Shown here: piece by piece, positions 11,573 to 22,172 of the stretch
Numbering within the stretch: the stretch's first letter is position 1
Layout of the letters: every line of letters begins with the position of its first letter
Source: Plicaturopsis crispa FD-325 SS-3
Taxonomy: Eukaryota > Basidiomycota > Agaricomycetes > Amylocorticiales > Amylocorticiaceae
NCBI GenBank assembly: GCA_000827205.1
Contig: KN832559.1
Coordinates: 600,199-664,198, forward strand
Length of the DNA: 64,000 bases
Direction of reading: 5' to 3'
The notes under the pieces: model-generated
What the model saw: only the letters and a program-made list of their open reading frames with translations
Databases searched by the model: none
Told to the model about the DNA's origin: nothing
Program-made: the position numbers and the translations under genes

Positions 11573-13256
11573 ATGGCCTCCAACGACCTCAACTCGACGG
11601 TTGGCGCACTGGCGATCGGCCTCGTGATATCGACGTACTTGTTCGGGGCGTCTACCATACAGACGGTCATGTATTTCCAGCATTCGTCCCGGGACTCGCT
11701 GACGCTGAGAATCTCCGTGAGTCACTCCGCGTCCTTCGCCATGTGCCCGTCCACTCACCTTGAATCCCGCCAGGTCGCGATAATCTGGTACGGCTCCATG
11801 TAACATGCGGCGATTTGCGTTGCGTCTCACCCCACCCCACGTAGGATTCTAGGCATCCTGCACACGGTGTGTTTCGCGCAGGGGACGTACACCGCTACGG
11901 TAACCCACTACGGCGACACCGCGAAACTGTCAAGCGTGCCCTCAACGATCTTCCTATCCTTCCTCTTCAGCGGCCCCGTCGGGCCCATCGTCCAGGTACT
12001 CAGTTACTTCCGTCTATCCCGCTGTCCCGCCCTATCTTATCACCGCTGACACCCGACCCGACAGTGCATCTACGCCAACCGCATCCGCGACTTCACTGGC
12101 AACCACCTCGTCGCCATGCTCAGCTGGACGCTCTCCCTCCTCGAGATGGCCGCCATCGCGGGGCTCGTCGTCGAGTCCATCCGCTCCCCGACGCTGCGCC
12201 AGCTCGAGGCGGAGTGCTCCTGGCTGTTCACTGCCGCACTGGCTATCGGCGCGGCGAACGATCTGGCGCTGGCGGTGGTGCTGTGCTGGTATTTTAAGAG
12301 GGAGAGGAAGGAGGCGCTGAGGAGGTATGTGTGTGTTCGGGGCATGGGTGGGGTGGAATGGGGCTGATGGTGGTATTGTGGCGTTTTGTTGCAGGACGGC
12401 ACGGTTGTTGGATGTGCTTATTTTGTGGACGTTGAGTGGGTGCATTGTTCTTATAACTTTTGTTGCTGGCTGATATTGGGCATCACTCTTGAAGACAGTG
12501 GCTTGCTTACGAGGTAGGATCATGACTGACACTCCCTTGTGCTTTCCATTCCCTGATCCAACCCGTCCTCCAGTGTCGCGATACTCGCAGAACTCATTAC
12601 TGTGAGCAGCTTTCGTAGCTCATACGCAATCACTGCTGACCACTTTCCACCCCGGGCTACAGTTTGTAACTATGAAACAAACATGTCAGTCAGCTTTTAC
12701 TTTCTATTACCACTGCAGCTTACTTATGGTTGCCTGACGTACAGTTATATGGATGGCGTTCACCGCCACTGCAGCAACATGTACGCCGTGCACCCAAGTT
12801 ATATGACGCAGACCCTGATAATATGTGCCGCACAGTGTACTCGAATAGTCTCCTTGCATTGTGAGTCTCCACCCTCTCCCTCTGGTGTCAATCCGCATCA
12901 GAGTGATTGACTTGACCATTTGTAAAGACTGAACGGTCGAGAGCGACTACGCGCGTATAACACTAGTACCACCACCGCCGGGACGCTGGCCGAGCTGGCG
13001 TGGACGGCACCCGCCTCCGAAGTGCGTTCGCTCCCCTCCGATGTATGTCCGCGTATACGTTGCCCGTCTAGAGTGCTAACCTTGTTGTGCGCAGTCCGGC
13101 AGAGTCGACGTTGCGGTCATGGAGCGGCAGCGCACACCTTGTCCACAAGCGCCTCGCGAGGTTAGCTTTCGGTGTTGTTGCTCCCGTTACTTTTCTGACT
13201 GCTGACCCACCGCTTAGGCGTTACCGATACCAGCCCCGGTGGCGGCAATGGTGTGA
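11573..13256 (+). CDS. DUF6534 seven-helix membrane protein, copy B
   Basis: Thirteen exons join in frame to 316 residues: 11573-11716, 11774-11799, 11845-11995, 12065-12324, 12395-12435, 12495-12513, 12574-12601, 12663-12684, 12745-12780, 12836-12860, 12928-13021, 13095-13160 and 13218-13256. The protein has about seven hydrophobic segments, with family landmarks LNSTVGALAIGLVISTYLFG, TIFLSFLFSGPVGPIVQ, MLSWTLSLLEMAAIAGLVV, GAANDLALAVVLCWYFKRER, LYSNSLLALLNGRERL and the short polar tail SGRVDVAVMERQ. This is the DUF6534 family, common and multicopy in Agaricomycetes; its role is unknown. Introns are unusually dense, with several exons of only 19-36 nt. It is the intact partner of copy A (6725-8148), with which it shares intron positions. 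Confidence 0.87.
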
Positions 13257-13697
13257 GGTTCGTACGGAGATGACGAGCGAGGGGAAGGAACGCGACAAAA
13301 GTATGGGATAGGGCTTGTGTTTGTCAGTGTAATACTAATATGTAGGCAGGTGCCTGCAGTGGCAGGTTTGTATCAGGGTTCCATGAATTGTATCTTGTAG
13401 ACTTGTACTCAAGGGAGGAGGGATCCGTCGGTACTAAATCAAGACATTGAACCTTGTCGGACACACTGCACGTCCAGGACGCGCTTCCGCTGGGAGGTCC
13501 AGGCCTTGCTGTAAATGAAGTGCATGCAGTGAGCACTAGCGGGTGCTCTGTCGGGGAGTGCGTCTCACCTGCGTGGAGCGTAGCTAGAACCTATCACCAG
13601 CATGTACTTGGCTGTACTTGGCCTCCAAGAGAGGGATTCTGTACGAATGACAACGGTGAACGCGTCGCGGACCGCATCTGGAAACGCGTTTGGGCAC

Positions 13698-13718
13698 TGT
13701 AGTTGACGGTCAACTACA
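13698..13718. repeat. perfect palindrome, 10-bp arms
   Basis: TGTAGTTGAC, one base, then its exact reverse complement GTCAACTACA. It lies near the probable left end of the Plavaka-type transposon. Confidence 0.8.
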
Positions 13719-13846
13719 ATAGCATTCAATAGCACAGTAACCTGTACGTAGCGCTATGTACTACCTCCCCTGCTACAGCCTGCTATGAGAGATTGAATTT
13801 GAGATCAGTACCGATTTTGGCAAGCCCTTGAAACTCAGCTGCAACG

Positions 13847-13887
13847 TCTCGTTTTTGCCGCTGACTCAGCTGATGGCAAAAACGAGA
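13847..13887. repeat. hairpin with perfect 13-bp stem
   Basis: TCTCGTTTTTGCC (13847-13859) is exactly complementary to GGCAAAAACGAGA (13875-13887) across a 15-nt loop. It lies 133 bp beyond the transposase stop codon on the minus strand, so it may form in the 3' end of that transcript or belong to the element terminus. Confidence 0.8.
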
Positions 13888-14954
13888 TGAAGGTCAATGG
13901 TCCGTGCACGGCGTTGCTGCGTTGGCCTGCGAGACTCAAGTCAGGACCAACGACTTTGAGATCCAGTGAGTAATTCAAGACGGTTAAAACAGCACGACAC
14001 GCCGGAGGAATACGACAGCTCAAATACAATTTCTATGCCCGACTTTGATCATACAAAACGCGTGAGTGTCACTGTAAGGACTAACAAAAAACCCCTTCGT
14101 CTTCTCTACCACATTCAGCGCCGTCCAAGTGTTGTCAATAGCTCGCCCGAATTTTGGATAGAGATGACAGTTACGGACAATGCGGTTGAGGGGAACAATT
14201 TCGGCATATGGACGATGAGAACGTGTCGACCGTGAGAGAGGGATAAGGCCAGTAGCGGGATCTGGGGCACGAAGGGGTGTAAGCCACTCGATGTACGCGA
14301 GCGGCTCTGCCGTTTTCACCGGGTAGTGAGCGGGAAGCTTGAATATCACGCGTACTTGGGCAACGCGGAGGCCTGCAAGATTGTTTGCTCGGTTATATAT
14401 CTCAATTATAAGTACAAAACCGTTACTCACCTTGTAATGAAGTTCCATCGGTCACCGCATTGCTTTCTCCCGTTCGTAAAAGCGCAAAGTCCAGGTGCGC
14501 CGGCTCAGCAGGGCGTCGTCCAGAGGCAGGGATAGGGGGGGACGCGCGAACAATGTTGGTAAGTTTCCGATCGCTGACTTCAGCGATTGACGGCAGCTGG
14601 AACGTGATCCGTTTGAAGAGATCAAACATGTCGAAGGATTGTGGGACAAACTGCGTGTTGCAGCTGTTCCGAAGGAAGGTGGTGAGAGCAGGGAGAAACT
14701 GTGTGGCGTGGTTTTCGAGGATAATTTCGCTCGCGGGAATGCTACGGAGTGCCGCTGGATGGCGCTTAGCGACCTTGAACGTGGTTGTCGTTTGGCCACT
14801 CGCAGCAGTTTGCGACTCGACGATTACCGCCTCCGCCATATCTTCGACATGCTGAGGTAGCCCTGGCATCTCGTGCGGAGGACTCGGACCCTTGCTACCG
14901 CCAGCACCGTCTACAGCATTATGGCCCTTGCACCATTCGAGGTACACTGAGAAC

Positions 14955-16738
14955 CATCAGGAAAAACCCATATCACAAATCTAATCTAATTTGTGGTAGA
15001 TTTTGTACAAACGACGCAAATCAAAGAAAACTGTCAAAACGCCGTGAATTGGCACTAACTCTACGTGAATTGGCACGGAGCGCAAGTAACTGTACTGAGT
15101 CCTTACATTTTCGAGTCGTATCCAACCTTATCCAATGACCATGATACCGTACACACAAGATGATAACAATGAATACTAAGGAAATGAACGCACAATGGAT
15201 GTATAAACAGAAAGGGCAGACATTACTTGAGTTTCCGAATCCTTGTGTTGCTTCCCGTGCGCCTGTCGTGCACTTTGCTCCTGTGAACAACCTGGGGATG
15301 TTGTTGCGATGCGTGAAAGCCAACGTAGACCCGCGCTGTAGCCTGGCCCATTGTCGAGGCATTGGGCCTGCTCACCCGTTGACGCTTAGGCCGCTACGAA
15401 CTCGCGTTAACGTTAAACAGCGAGCCTGAATAATGGACGCTGGCTGCGCTCTTGCGTGTCATATCTGAACGGCGAGGGCGAGGAGGCCAGGAGTCGTGCT
15501 ATCGTGCCGTGGAGAGGGCAGGCCAGGCGCATATGCGCGTACAAAGCGCCGGCAAGCTGGTGGGAGTGAGCGAGGTTCCGAGGATGAGCACAAAGAGTTG
15601 GTCGTGGTAGGACAACAAGGGCGCACCTGATAGATACAAAGTCCCGTATATTCACCCGTTCCTGTTGTTGATCTCGATCTTGTCGCCTATCGTCGTTCAT
15701 GAGGGCTGAGGCCGTGTGGTCGCGTACCACGTAGAGTTGGCCGGGCGATTGTCGAGACTTGGTCGAGACTGAGAGTTCGAGAAAGTTCTGTACAATTCAA
15801 GCTCCGACCGAATATTAATATAAATTAACTGACGCGTCACGTCGTTTCCGTTTCTCTCGCATGCCCCACCATCGTCGAATGCCAACTTAGTGCCAACTGC
15901 GCGCCCTTATCGTTCAAACCCGCTGCGTCTTTTCGCCGTCCCTTTCATGGCGGTGGCATCCACCCTCTATGCTCTCACAATTCTACTCGGGCTTGCTGCG
16001 CTGTCTTTTCACGCGCGACTCGCTTGATTTTTAGGTGCCACACAGGAAGGACTAGGACCGCCGGAGGCATTCTTGGCCGGTGCGAGAACACGACACAGGT
16101 GAGTGCTGGCGTCGTGTCAGTCATTACGCGTATTGACGGCTCGTTCTCGCACCCCCACTAGCGCCCCATGACGTCCCGCCCAGTGTTCCACGCGCAGACG
16201 CCGCAACGCCACGGTATCATGCGGCCACTCGGTAGGTTACATCGCGAGCTCGTCAATACCGGCCACCACTAATGCTGTGTAGGTATCAAGTAATGTTTGT
16301 CTGCCCGTGTAGCTCCTTCTGCCTTCCTGTGCATTCATCTGTGAGCTCATTTCCATCTTAAACCCCCTGCTATGTATGCTCATATTTTGTGTCAGTGTCT
16401 GAGTCCAAGGTTTCTCAACTGCTTAGAGCTATGATAGTGGAAGGGTGGGATAGGCCATAGCTTAGCTGTCTGTATGTAGATAGTCAAATGCGATTGATTT
16501 TGTATTGTCTTGAATGTGCAGTTTCGGTCAATAAGAGGAAAAGTAGATAACAAAGTCAGGTGAAATAGGACAGATTTTATTAAGATTGACGGATATTTGA
16601 TGTGAATCTGCACGAATTCGCAACAAACTCGAGGAAGATTTTTTGGACCTCCCGGATTTCAAGAATGAATGAATTTTCATGAATTTGCATGAATTATCGG
16701 GAATTCGTGCAAATTCGGGATACAGGTTTTTCCTGATG
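14955..16738. mobile_element. 1.8-kb terminal-inverted-repeat element inserted in the transposase
   Basis: The left end reads CATCAGGAAAAACCCATATC and the right end, reverse-complemented, CATCAGGAAAAACCTGTATC: a 14-bp exact inverted repeat that continues imperfectly. ACC flanks it on both sides (14953-14955 and 16739-16741), so the duplication is AC or ACC depending on where the repeat starts. Removing the element and one duplication restores the transposase frame between ...QESIAR and FSVYLEW.... Subterminal repeats include GTGAATTGGCAC twice at the left (15044-15055, 15065-15076) and GCACGAATTC-like words at the right. No transposase is recognisable inside, so it is non-autonomous. A short hydrophobic frame near 15947 might be captured host sequence, but this is weak. 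Confidence 0.82.
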
Positions 16739-17436
16739 ACCGGGCGATCGACTCCTGGCGACGAAGCCAAGTCGTCATCTGGTGGACGTAGTCCTTCTTG
16801 TTGCTAGCTCGGTATGCATCCTTGGCGTAATCGATATGCAAGCGTTCCGGAGACTCCGTGCTGAACCCATCCGCCGACCCAAAAAGCTCAATCAAGTCGA
16901 CATAGTGCTCCATCATATGAATTTTGGGAATATTAAAGTGAGTCTGCTCCCTCGCCCCGAGTTCGATGAATATGTCCTTGTTGGCGTGGAAGTCGTCGAG
17001 TGCGCATCGAAGGGCTACGAGCGTCTTGGATGTGTGCGAATGGAGAGACGCGTAGTAGATGAAGTCGATGGCGGCACGGACGGCCTTGATGACACGGGGA
17101 TCTGCGCGCCCAATGACAAGCCCCAGGAACACCTTCTCCATCTCTTTATGCTCGTGCCCGGTCCACTGGGATACTGACGATATGCCGTTTTTGAAGTGAC
17201 GGAGCCCAGGGAACGGTGTCATGGCTCGAAATCGCGCATCAAGCTCCGCCTCGCCGACAACTTTTGTGCACCACTTGACGAGGTGATCTTTGAAGACGCC
17301 TTTGTGGAGCTGGTGGAGGAGGTCCGGGGTAAATCCTTGGAAAATGTCGGCGTATGGCAGGTTTGCCCAGAATGGAGGGTAGACAGGACGTAGTCCGAGC
17401 GTATGAAAGTTGGCGTTGAAATCAGGGTCGCGTAAG

Positions 17437-17583
17437 TGTAAGAACCGGGCCACTCGCAATGAACCCAGAACCACTGAGCCAAAAGGCCACAATATCAGGT
17501 TACTGATATTAGTTTGCGAGCGCTATATATGTTGATCGCACAGTTCAATCCCCTTTAACCAGTAGAATGGTCGGTTCATGACA
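17437..17583. repeat. TRIM LTR 1 (147 bp)
   Basis: Identical by eye to 17899-18045. On the minus strand it carries a TATATA word and TGGCTCAGTGG, a perfect match to the RNA polymerase III A-box consensus. It also holds an 8-bp-arm palindrome AATATCAG/CTGATATT. Confidence 0.88.
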
Positions 17584-17898
17584 GTACCCCCCCTGCAAGG
17601 GCTGAGCCCTCGAAGCCCCTGTGACATATATACAAGACCCCCACGATTGCTCATGTAAGCCATCGGAACCCAGAGACCCCATTTGTCATGGTTTGGGCAG
17701 TTATTGGTGCCCAAAGTGCCCGAATTTGGAATCGGGTGGACACCTCACATAACCTTGTTTCTTATTCCCAGGCCACCGGACGGAACCGGAAGAATAGAGG
17801 GGCCCACGGTACTCCGTGTCTCGCATGGAAGCGGAGAATTTTGGGGAAACAAGTGACACCATGGGGAGTTGAACCGATGACCTTGGAACCTGATATTC

Positions 17899-18045
17899 TG
17901 TAAGAACCGGGCCACTCGCAATGAACCCAGAACCACTGAGCCAAAAGGCCACAATATCAGGTTACTGATATTAGTTTGCGAGCGCTATATATGTTGATCG
18001 CACAGTTCAATCCCCTTTAACCAGTAGAATGGTCGGTTCATGACA
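17899..18045. repeat. TRIM LTR 2 (147 bp)
   Basis: Identical by eye to LTR 1. Just inside it, on the minus strand, GGTTCAACTCC (about 17868-17878) resembles a polymerase III B box, about 57 nt from the A-box-like word in the LTR. Confidence 0.88.
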
Positions 18046-19561
18046 GTAAGTTCTGTGCGTCTAGGTTGCTGCGGTGTTGCAAAAATGCGAGCGTCTCCCG
18101 GGTGTCTCGTTTCTGGCATGGTGCGTGTGTTCCCCTTTCATCAGGGTGCACTTTACCGATAGGGCATCGGTTTTCCATGCAGCAGGAGACCAAGCATTGC
18201 TCTGGATAGTCCGCAACATAGGCAGCAAAAATTGGCCAAACCCAGCGGTTCATACCGTCTGCGCAGGTCATCTCTTTGCCTGTCCTTCCGGCCTCGGCGA
18301 CGGTGCGAAGAAGCCGGCTCATGCAGTAATGGAACAGCCCGTATTTCGTGACGGATCGTGTCTTATCACTGCAGCAGTCCAGTTTGGCGATGGGAAGGTA
18401 CCCAATTAAAACCGTAGCATGGCTGGATGCCTGCCGTCGAACGTCTTTCGCTATGTTGCCTATCGTCAAGTACACGGGCCACGCGCTCTTGTCCCCTCGG
18501 AACTGCGACAGTCGTGTCTTGTCCGATGACAAGATAAGCGGGGCAATTGTCGCGCCAGTAGGCAGTTGCTCCTAATCACAGTCAGTCGGTAGTCGCTTTT
18601 TCATGTTCTGTATTTAACTGACCTGTAGTTTCCACCACCAGTTCGCCGTCCACATCTCATTTATGACTTTGTTCTCGCGAGCTTCATCTGCGAACAGCTG
18701 CTCGGGAGCGTATTCCATGACATCTCGGAAAGCTGGATTCCCCATGAGTTCGCGTACACATTCGACGGGATCGCGGAACCACATCTCAAGAGTTTCGCTT
18801 CGAGTTTGGCCATCGTCGTCAAGTAAGTCGCCTTGTACGTGTACGTCTTCACATTTCCAATCGATTCCTCCAGGAAGGTCGTCAATATCGTCCAATAGAG
18901 CGCCTTTATTGTGGTAGGCAGGGTTGACACGGCGCTGTATCTACGATCGGAGGTAAGCTCACGCCGAATCCATTGCTCGATGGTGGGAGCAAATCGAATG
19001 ACGTACGATTGGCATTTTTAGGAAGGCTTCTGCCTGGTTGTGCCCAACGTTCTGCATGAGCCACTTCGCTAGTTCCCATTCCTCTTCGTCGACAAATGGA
19101 CCCCAAATTTCTGCTCCTCGCAAGACCTGATCGTCACGGATTCTTTCGAACGACGTCTGGGATGATCCAAAAGTCTGCCCTGCACATTTTCCTGCCGGAA
19201 ATCCGTCTCTCCAGCACATTGAATCATCATCCTCCACCTCCTCTATGCGCGGATTTGGCCGGCTAGCGTCCTGGTCCACTAATGGCTCCTCCTCGGGGTC
19301 ATCCTGCTGCAGCATGCCAGGTAATGGATAATCATTGTGAGCACGTTCATCCTGGGCTTGCATGGCATCTGAATCCGCTGATACTCCATTATCCACAGAG
19401 GCTGTAGCGGCCTCCGACGCCACCTTATTGGATTGGCGCTGCGCGTAAAGCCTCTGCAGCCATTCATCTCGACGACGGCGACAGATAGGTGCTTGACTTT
19501 GATGCTGGTGCATGCTCTTGAAAGTGCGGAAGAACGAACGGCAGTATGTGCATTGAGGCAT

Positions 19562-19755
19562 TTTCGGTTCGAGAATGATGGGCACTGAGACAGAGGACTT
19601 AGACAGATTTTCGTTGAATTTGCCCACCTGTGCCGCGCGTTCGGCCGCTCGTGTACGGTCGGAACTCTAATTTCATCTTTTTTTCCCTCAAAACCTCGCC
19701 GTGTCGTTCGTTGCTTGCCTTTTCCTCCACTTCCATCAACCTCTTAATTTTTACC
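19562..19755. promoter_or_regulatory. bidirectional promoter region of the transposon
   Basis: These 194 bp separate the divergent start codons of the transposase (19561, minus) and the DUF6532 protein (19756, plus), so they must hold both promoters. The DUF6532 side is pyrimidine-rich (CATCTTTTTTTCCCTC). No clear TATA box is seen. Confidence 0.6.
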
Positions 19756-22172
19756 ATGGCTGAAAACTCGTTTGACGAGTTCCGTGCCAACGAAGAGGAG
19801 GCTGTAGGACGTGGCAACCGTGAGCATAAGCGCTCACCTCGTTTGGAGCAATTCGGTCAGTGGACCACCCGCTGTGCATGTATCCTGCAACCCACACTAA
19901 ACCCCGCACTCTCTCATTAGACGAAGCTGCTGCTACTCTCGCAGACAGAGCCACTCGCAAACAGGCCCGCCAAGCTGAAAATTCCACCGCGGCAAACAGT
20001 GGTGCTGTACAGCAAGTCGGTGGTTCAGCTCCTCTGCCCGCGGTGCAGTCGCAATCGCCAGCCTCAGTCCCGAGTCATCGCAGTTTTGCTTCACCAGCGA
20101 CAACACAGGCTCCCTCCACGTTCATGCCGCACGGTCCCTCGTGGACCGCGAGTCAGCCCGAATTCGCATACTATAATGGTAACGGTTTCAGCGGACACGG
20201 TGGCTTCACTTCACCGCACCAGTTTCCCACCGCTTGGCAGCAGGGCCCTGTCAATACCCTCACCGGCTCCTCCTTGGAAGGTTCTGGTATGATGGGGACC
20301 AGTGGACAGCAGTGGCCTGGTGCAGCGTCGTCTATGGGACCTGTCCAGCAGTATTACGGAAACAGCCTCCACAGCTACGGGCATAGTCCGATTCAAGGTA
20401 GTCTGTATTCAGCTCCGAGTTATCAAAATGACTAACGTACATGCATTGATAGGAAGTCCGATCGCTAGCACGAATGCGACTCCTACTGAGGCTCACCATG
20501 AGCCCACGGATACACCTGCAGAGGCACAACGGACAGCGGATGAGTACAGCATACCACCTCACACCGACGAGGCAGACCTCGAACATACTTTTCCTGCCGC
20601 AGATTCCGTGGTAATATTCAGCTGTTCGCATCAAATTTCAGGGTCTGCTAACGTATGTTCGGTTTTGTTCAAGTTTTCATCTAGCCCCGTCATTCTACCA
20701 GCAAGCGGCAAGCGCAAGCGTCTTGTCAGTCGTACTCGCCCCAAGACTTCGAACTGTGCGACGCCGACACCTGCTCCTGCGGCGCCTCGAGACAGCCCGA
20801 ATCCAAACCTTGTTCGTCGAAGGAATGATATGGGGGCATTCCAACTGTTCCCCGCCGATTCCACGCCCGTATCCCACCACAGCGTTGCTAATAAGGAAAA
20901 TTCTTCGGATGTCCCACCTCAAATCGTACGTTCTTATCCCAATTTAGTACCAATCTAACCGCTCCTTTGTTCCAGGCATCAACCACCGTGGGTAATGCAG
21001 AAAGCGCCGCCGCCGACACATCCGACGATGCCCAAGCCTTGAAGAAGAAGAAAGTCGCTGACCGCAGTGCCCGTGGAATCGTAGGCGACCGGAAAGTGGT
21101 ACTTGAGGCTGCGTTTGACTACCTCAAAATTGCCATTTGCACGCAGACCGCGTTTCCTGACCCCATGACGGATGAGCTCGACGAGGTGGTGCTGGCTGCT
21201 TGGGAGGCCGCTTGCGACGAGCTTGGTTTTGATGAACCCCCAACGGGTGCGGAAATAAAACTGGTAATGCCTCTTGTTTCATAGTTTCCCTTCAAGACTC
21301 TACGAGCTCATAACTTCCTCACAGGTCCGAATGCGTGTTTCGCAAGTCCGCGGACAGGTCAAGACAATTGCCGTCAATCTCGTTGAGCCGACATACGGGT
21401 TTACTGCGGTCGGTGAATCCCACTCAGGCTCGGATTCGGAGGGCGACGATACAAATGAAGCTACCGCTGCCGCTATCGCAAAAAACCGGGCTCTCGTGGA
21501 GACACTGAAATGCAAGGCTGCTTTCAGCCGTCTGGTAAGTCTTTCAAAATGTGCACCGTTATGCCTCGAGTTAATGCTCCTACTTGTCGCCGGTCGGTGT
21601 AGGATCCCCACGATGCTACAATCAAGGGTAGCTTGTACCGCAATCGGATAATTCAGAAAGTCCTCAATCAGCAATGGTTCCGCAACGCGCAGGCCGATGG
21701 CCTCCGTTTCTCGGAACATTTTTCTCCGGGAGGATGTATTCCACTAGCGACGATTGCCCTCATTATGACTGCGGTGCGTGACGCTGTTTTTCTGTCTCTC
21801 GTCCTCACTGATGCGGTCTAATATGCATGGTATAGGTCGAGTGTGCCATCGACGGTTGGTCCACTGGCCGCCGCGTTACTGAACGCAATCAAGGCGCGTT
21901 TGACGGCGTCCATTACATGCGCGTGTACAATGTTCACATTCAAAAACTCCGCGACTGGGAGAAGTTCACCGCTGGCAAACCCGACAATCTTACCAAAAAA
22001 TTACAGCAAGACCTTCTGCGGCGTGCAAGGTATGGGCGTCATTTCAGTGCACTGGCATATGCTGATACGAGCTTGTTATAATAGGAAACATGCGGGCGTT
22101 GGTGTAGTTGAAGTCGAACGCCCAGCTAATGATGTGCTGACGGACGCGGATTTTGCGGCCAACGAAGCCTAA
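19756..22172 (+). CDS. DUF6532 protein carried by the Plavaka-type transposon
   Basis: Multi-exon plus-strand gene. Exon 1 begins at ATG 19756 (MAENSFDEFRANEEEAVGRG) and joins after a 66-bp intron to DEAAATLADRATRKQARQAE. A long Ser/Pro/Gln/Gly-rich middle follows. The C-terminal domain (from about 20980) has LEAAFDYLKIAICTQTAFPD, VRMRVSQVRGQVKTIAVNLV, IIQKVLNQQWFRNAQADGLR and CIPLATIALIMTAVECAIDG, and ends with ARKHAGVGVVEVERPAND. This fits the DUF6532 family, which is abundant in Agaricomycetes and often sits next to such transposases; a role in transposition is inferred from linkage only. A basic KKKKVADRSARG stretch precedes the domain. No disabling stop was seen if the predicted introns are used. 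Confidence 0.8.

Larger units (their letters stand above)
13257..14019. other. intergenic/left flank of the Plavaka-type element
   Basis: No gene is recognised. A perfect 10+10 palindrome lies at 13698-13718 and a perfect 13-bp hairpin at 13847-13887. From about 13720 the sequence is rich in GTAGC/GCTAC words, which recur near 22300-22470 and probably mark the subterminal part of the transposon. Confidence 0.5.
17437..18045. mobile_element. TRIM (miniature LTR element), 609 bp, TSD GTAAG
   Basis: Two 147-bp direct repeats (17437-17583, 17899-18045) begin TGTAAGAACC and end GTTCATGACA, the TG...CA form of LTRs, and read as identical. They bound 315 bp without coding capacity. GTAAG lies immediately outside both ends (17432-17436, 18046-18050), a 5-bp target duplication typical of LTR integrase. 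It splits the transposase frame between AQNL and RDPDF. A G-rich tract adjoins LTR1 on the minus strand and could be the polypurine tract, making minus the sense strand. No clear primer-binding site was identified. LTR identity implies recent insertion. Confidence 0.9.
14020..19561 (-). pseudogene. Plavaka-type transposase, interrupted by two later transposons
   Basis: The reading frame runs on the minus strand from ATG 19561. It opens with a C2H2-like finger (CTYCRSFFRTFKSMHQHQSQ), an acidic linker and GPFVDEEEWELAKWLMQNVG. After introns come RDPVECVRELMGNPAFRDVM, ILSSDKTRLSQFRGDKSAWP, GYLPIAKLD and YVADYPEQCLVSCCMENRCP. The TRIM at 17437-18045 interrupts here. The frame resumes with [40 protein letters not shown] and [20 protein letters not shown], then is split again at 14955-16738. 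It resumes at SVYLEWCKGH and, after one more intron, ends with GLRVAQVRVIFKLP, LAYIEWLTPLRAPD and IVRNCHLYPKFGRAI. I saw no stop or frameshift outside the two insertions, so the gene looked intact until recently. Confidence 0.85.

Noticed and set aside
17750-17960. Possible tRNA gene or SINE on the minus strand
   Set aside because: A-box- and B-box-like words are present but no cloverleaf with a closed acceptor stem can be drawn; the long direct repeats and 5-bp duplication fit a TRIM better.
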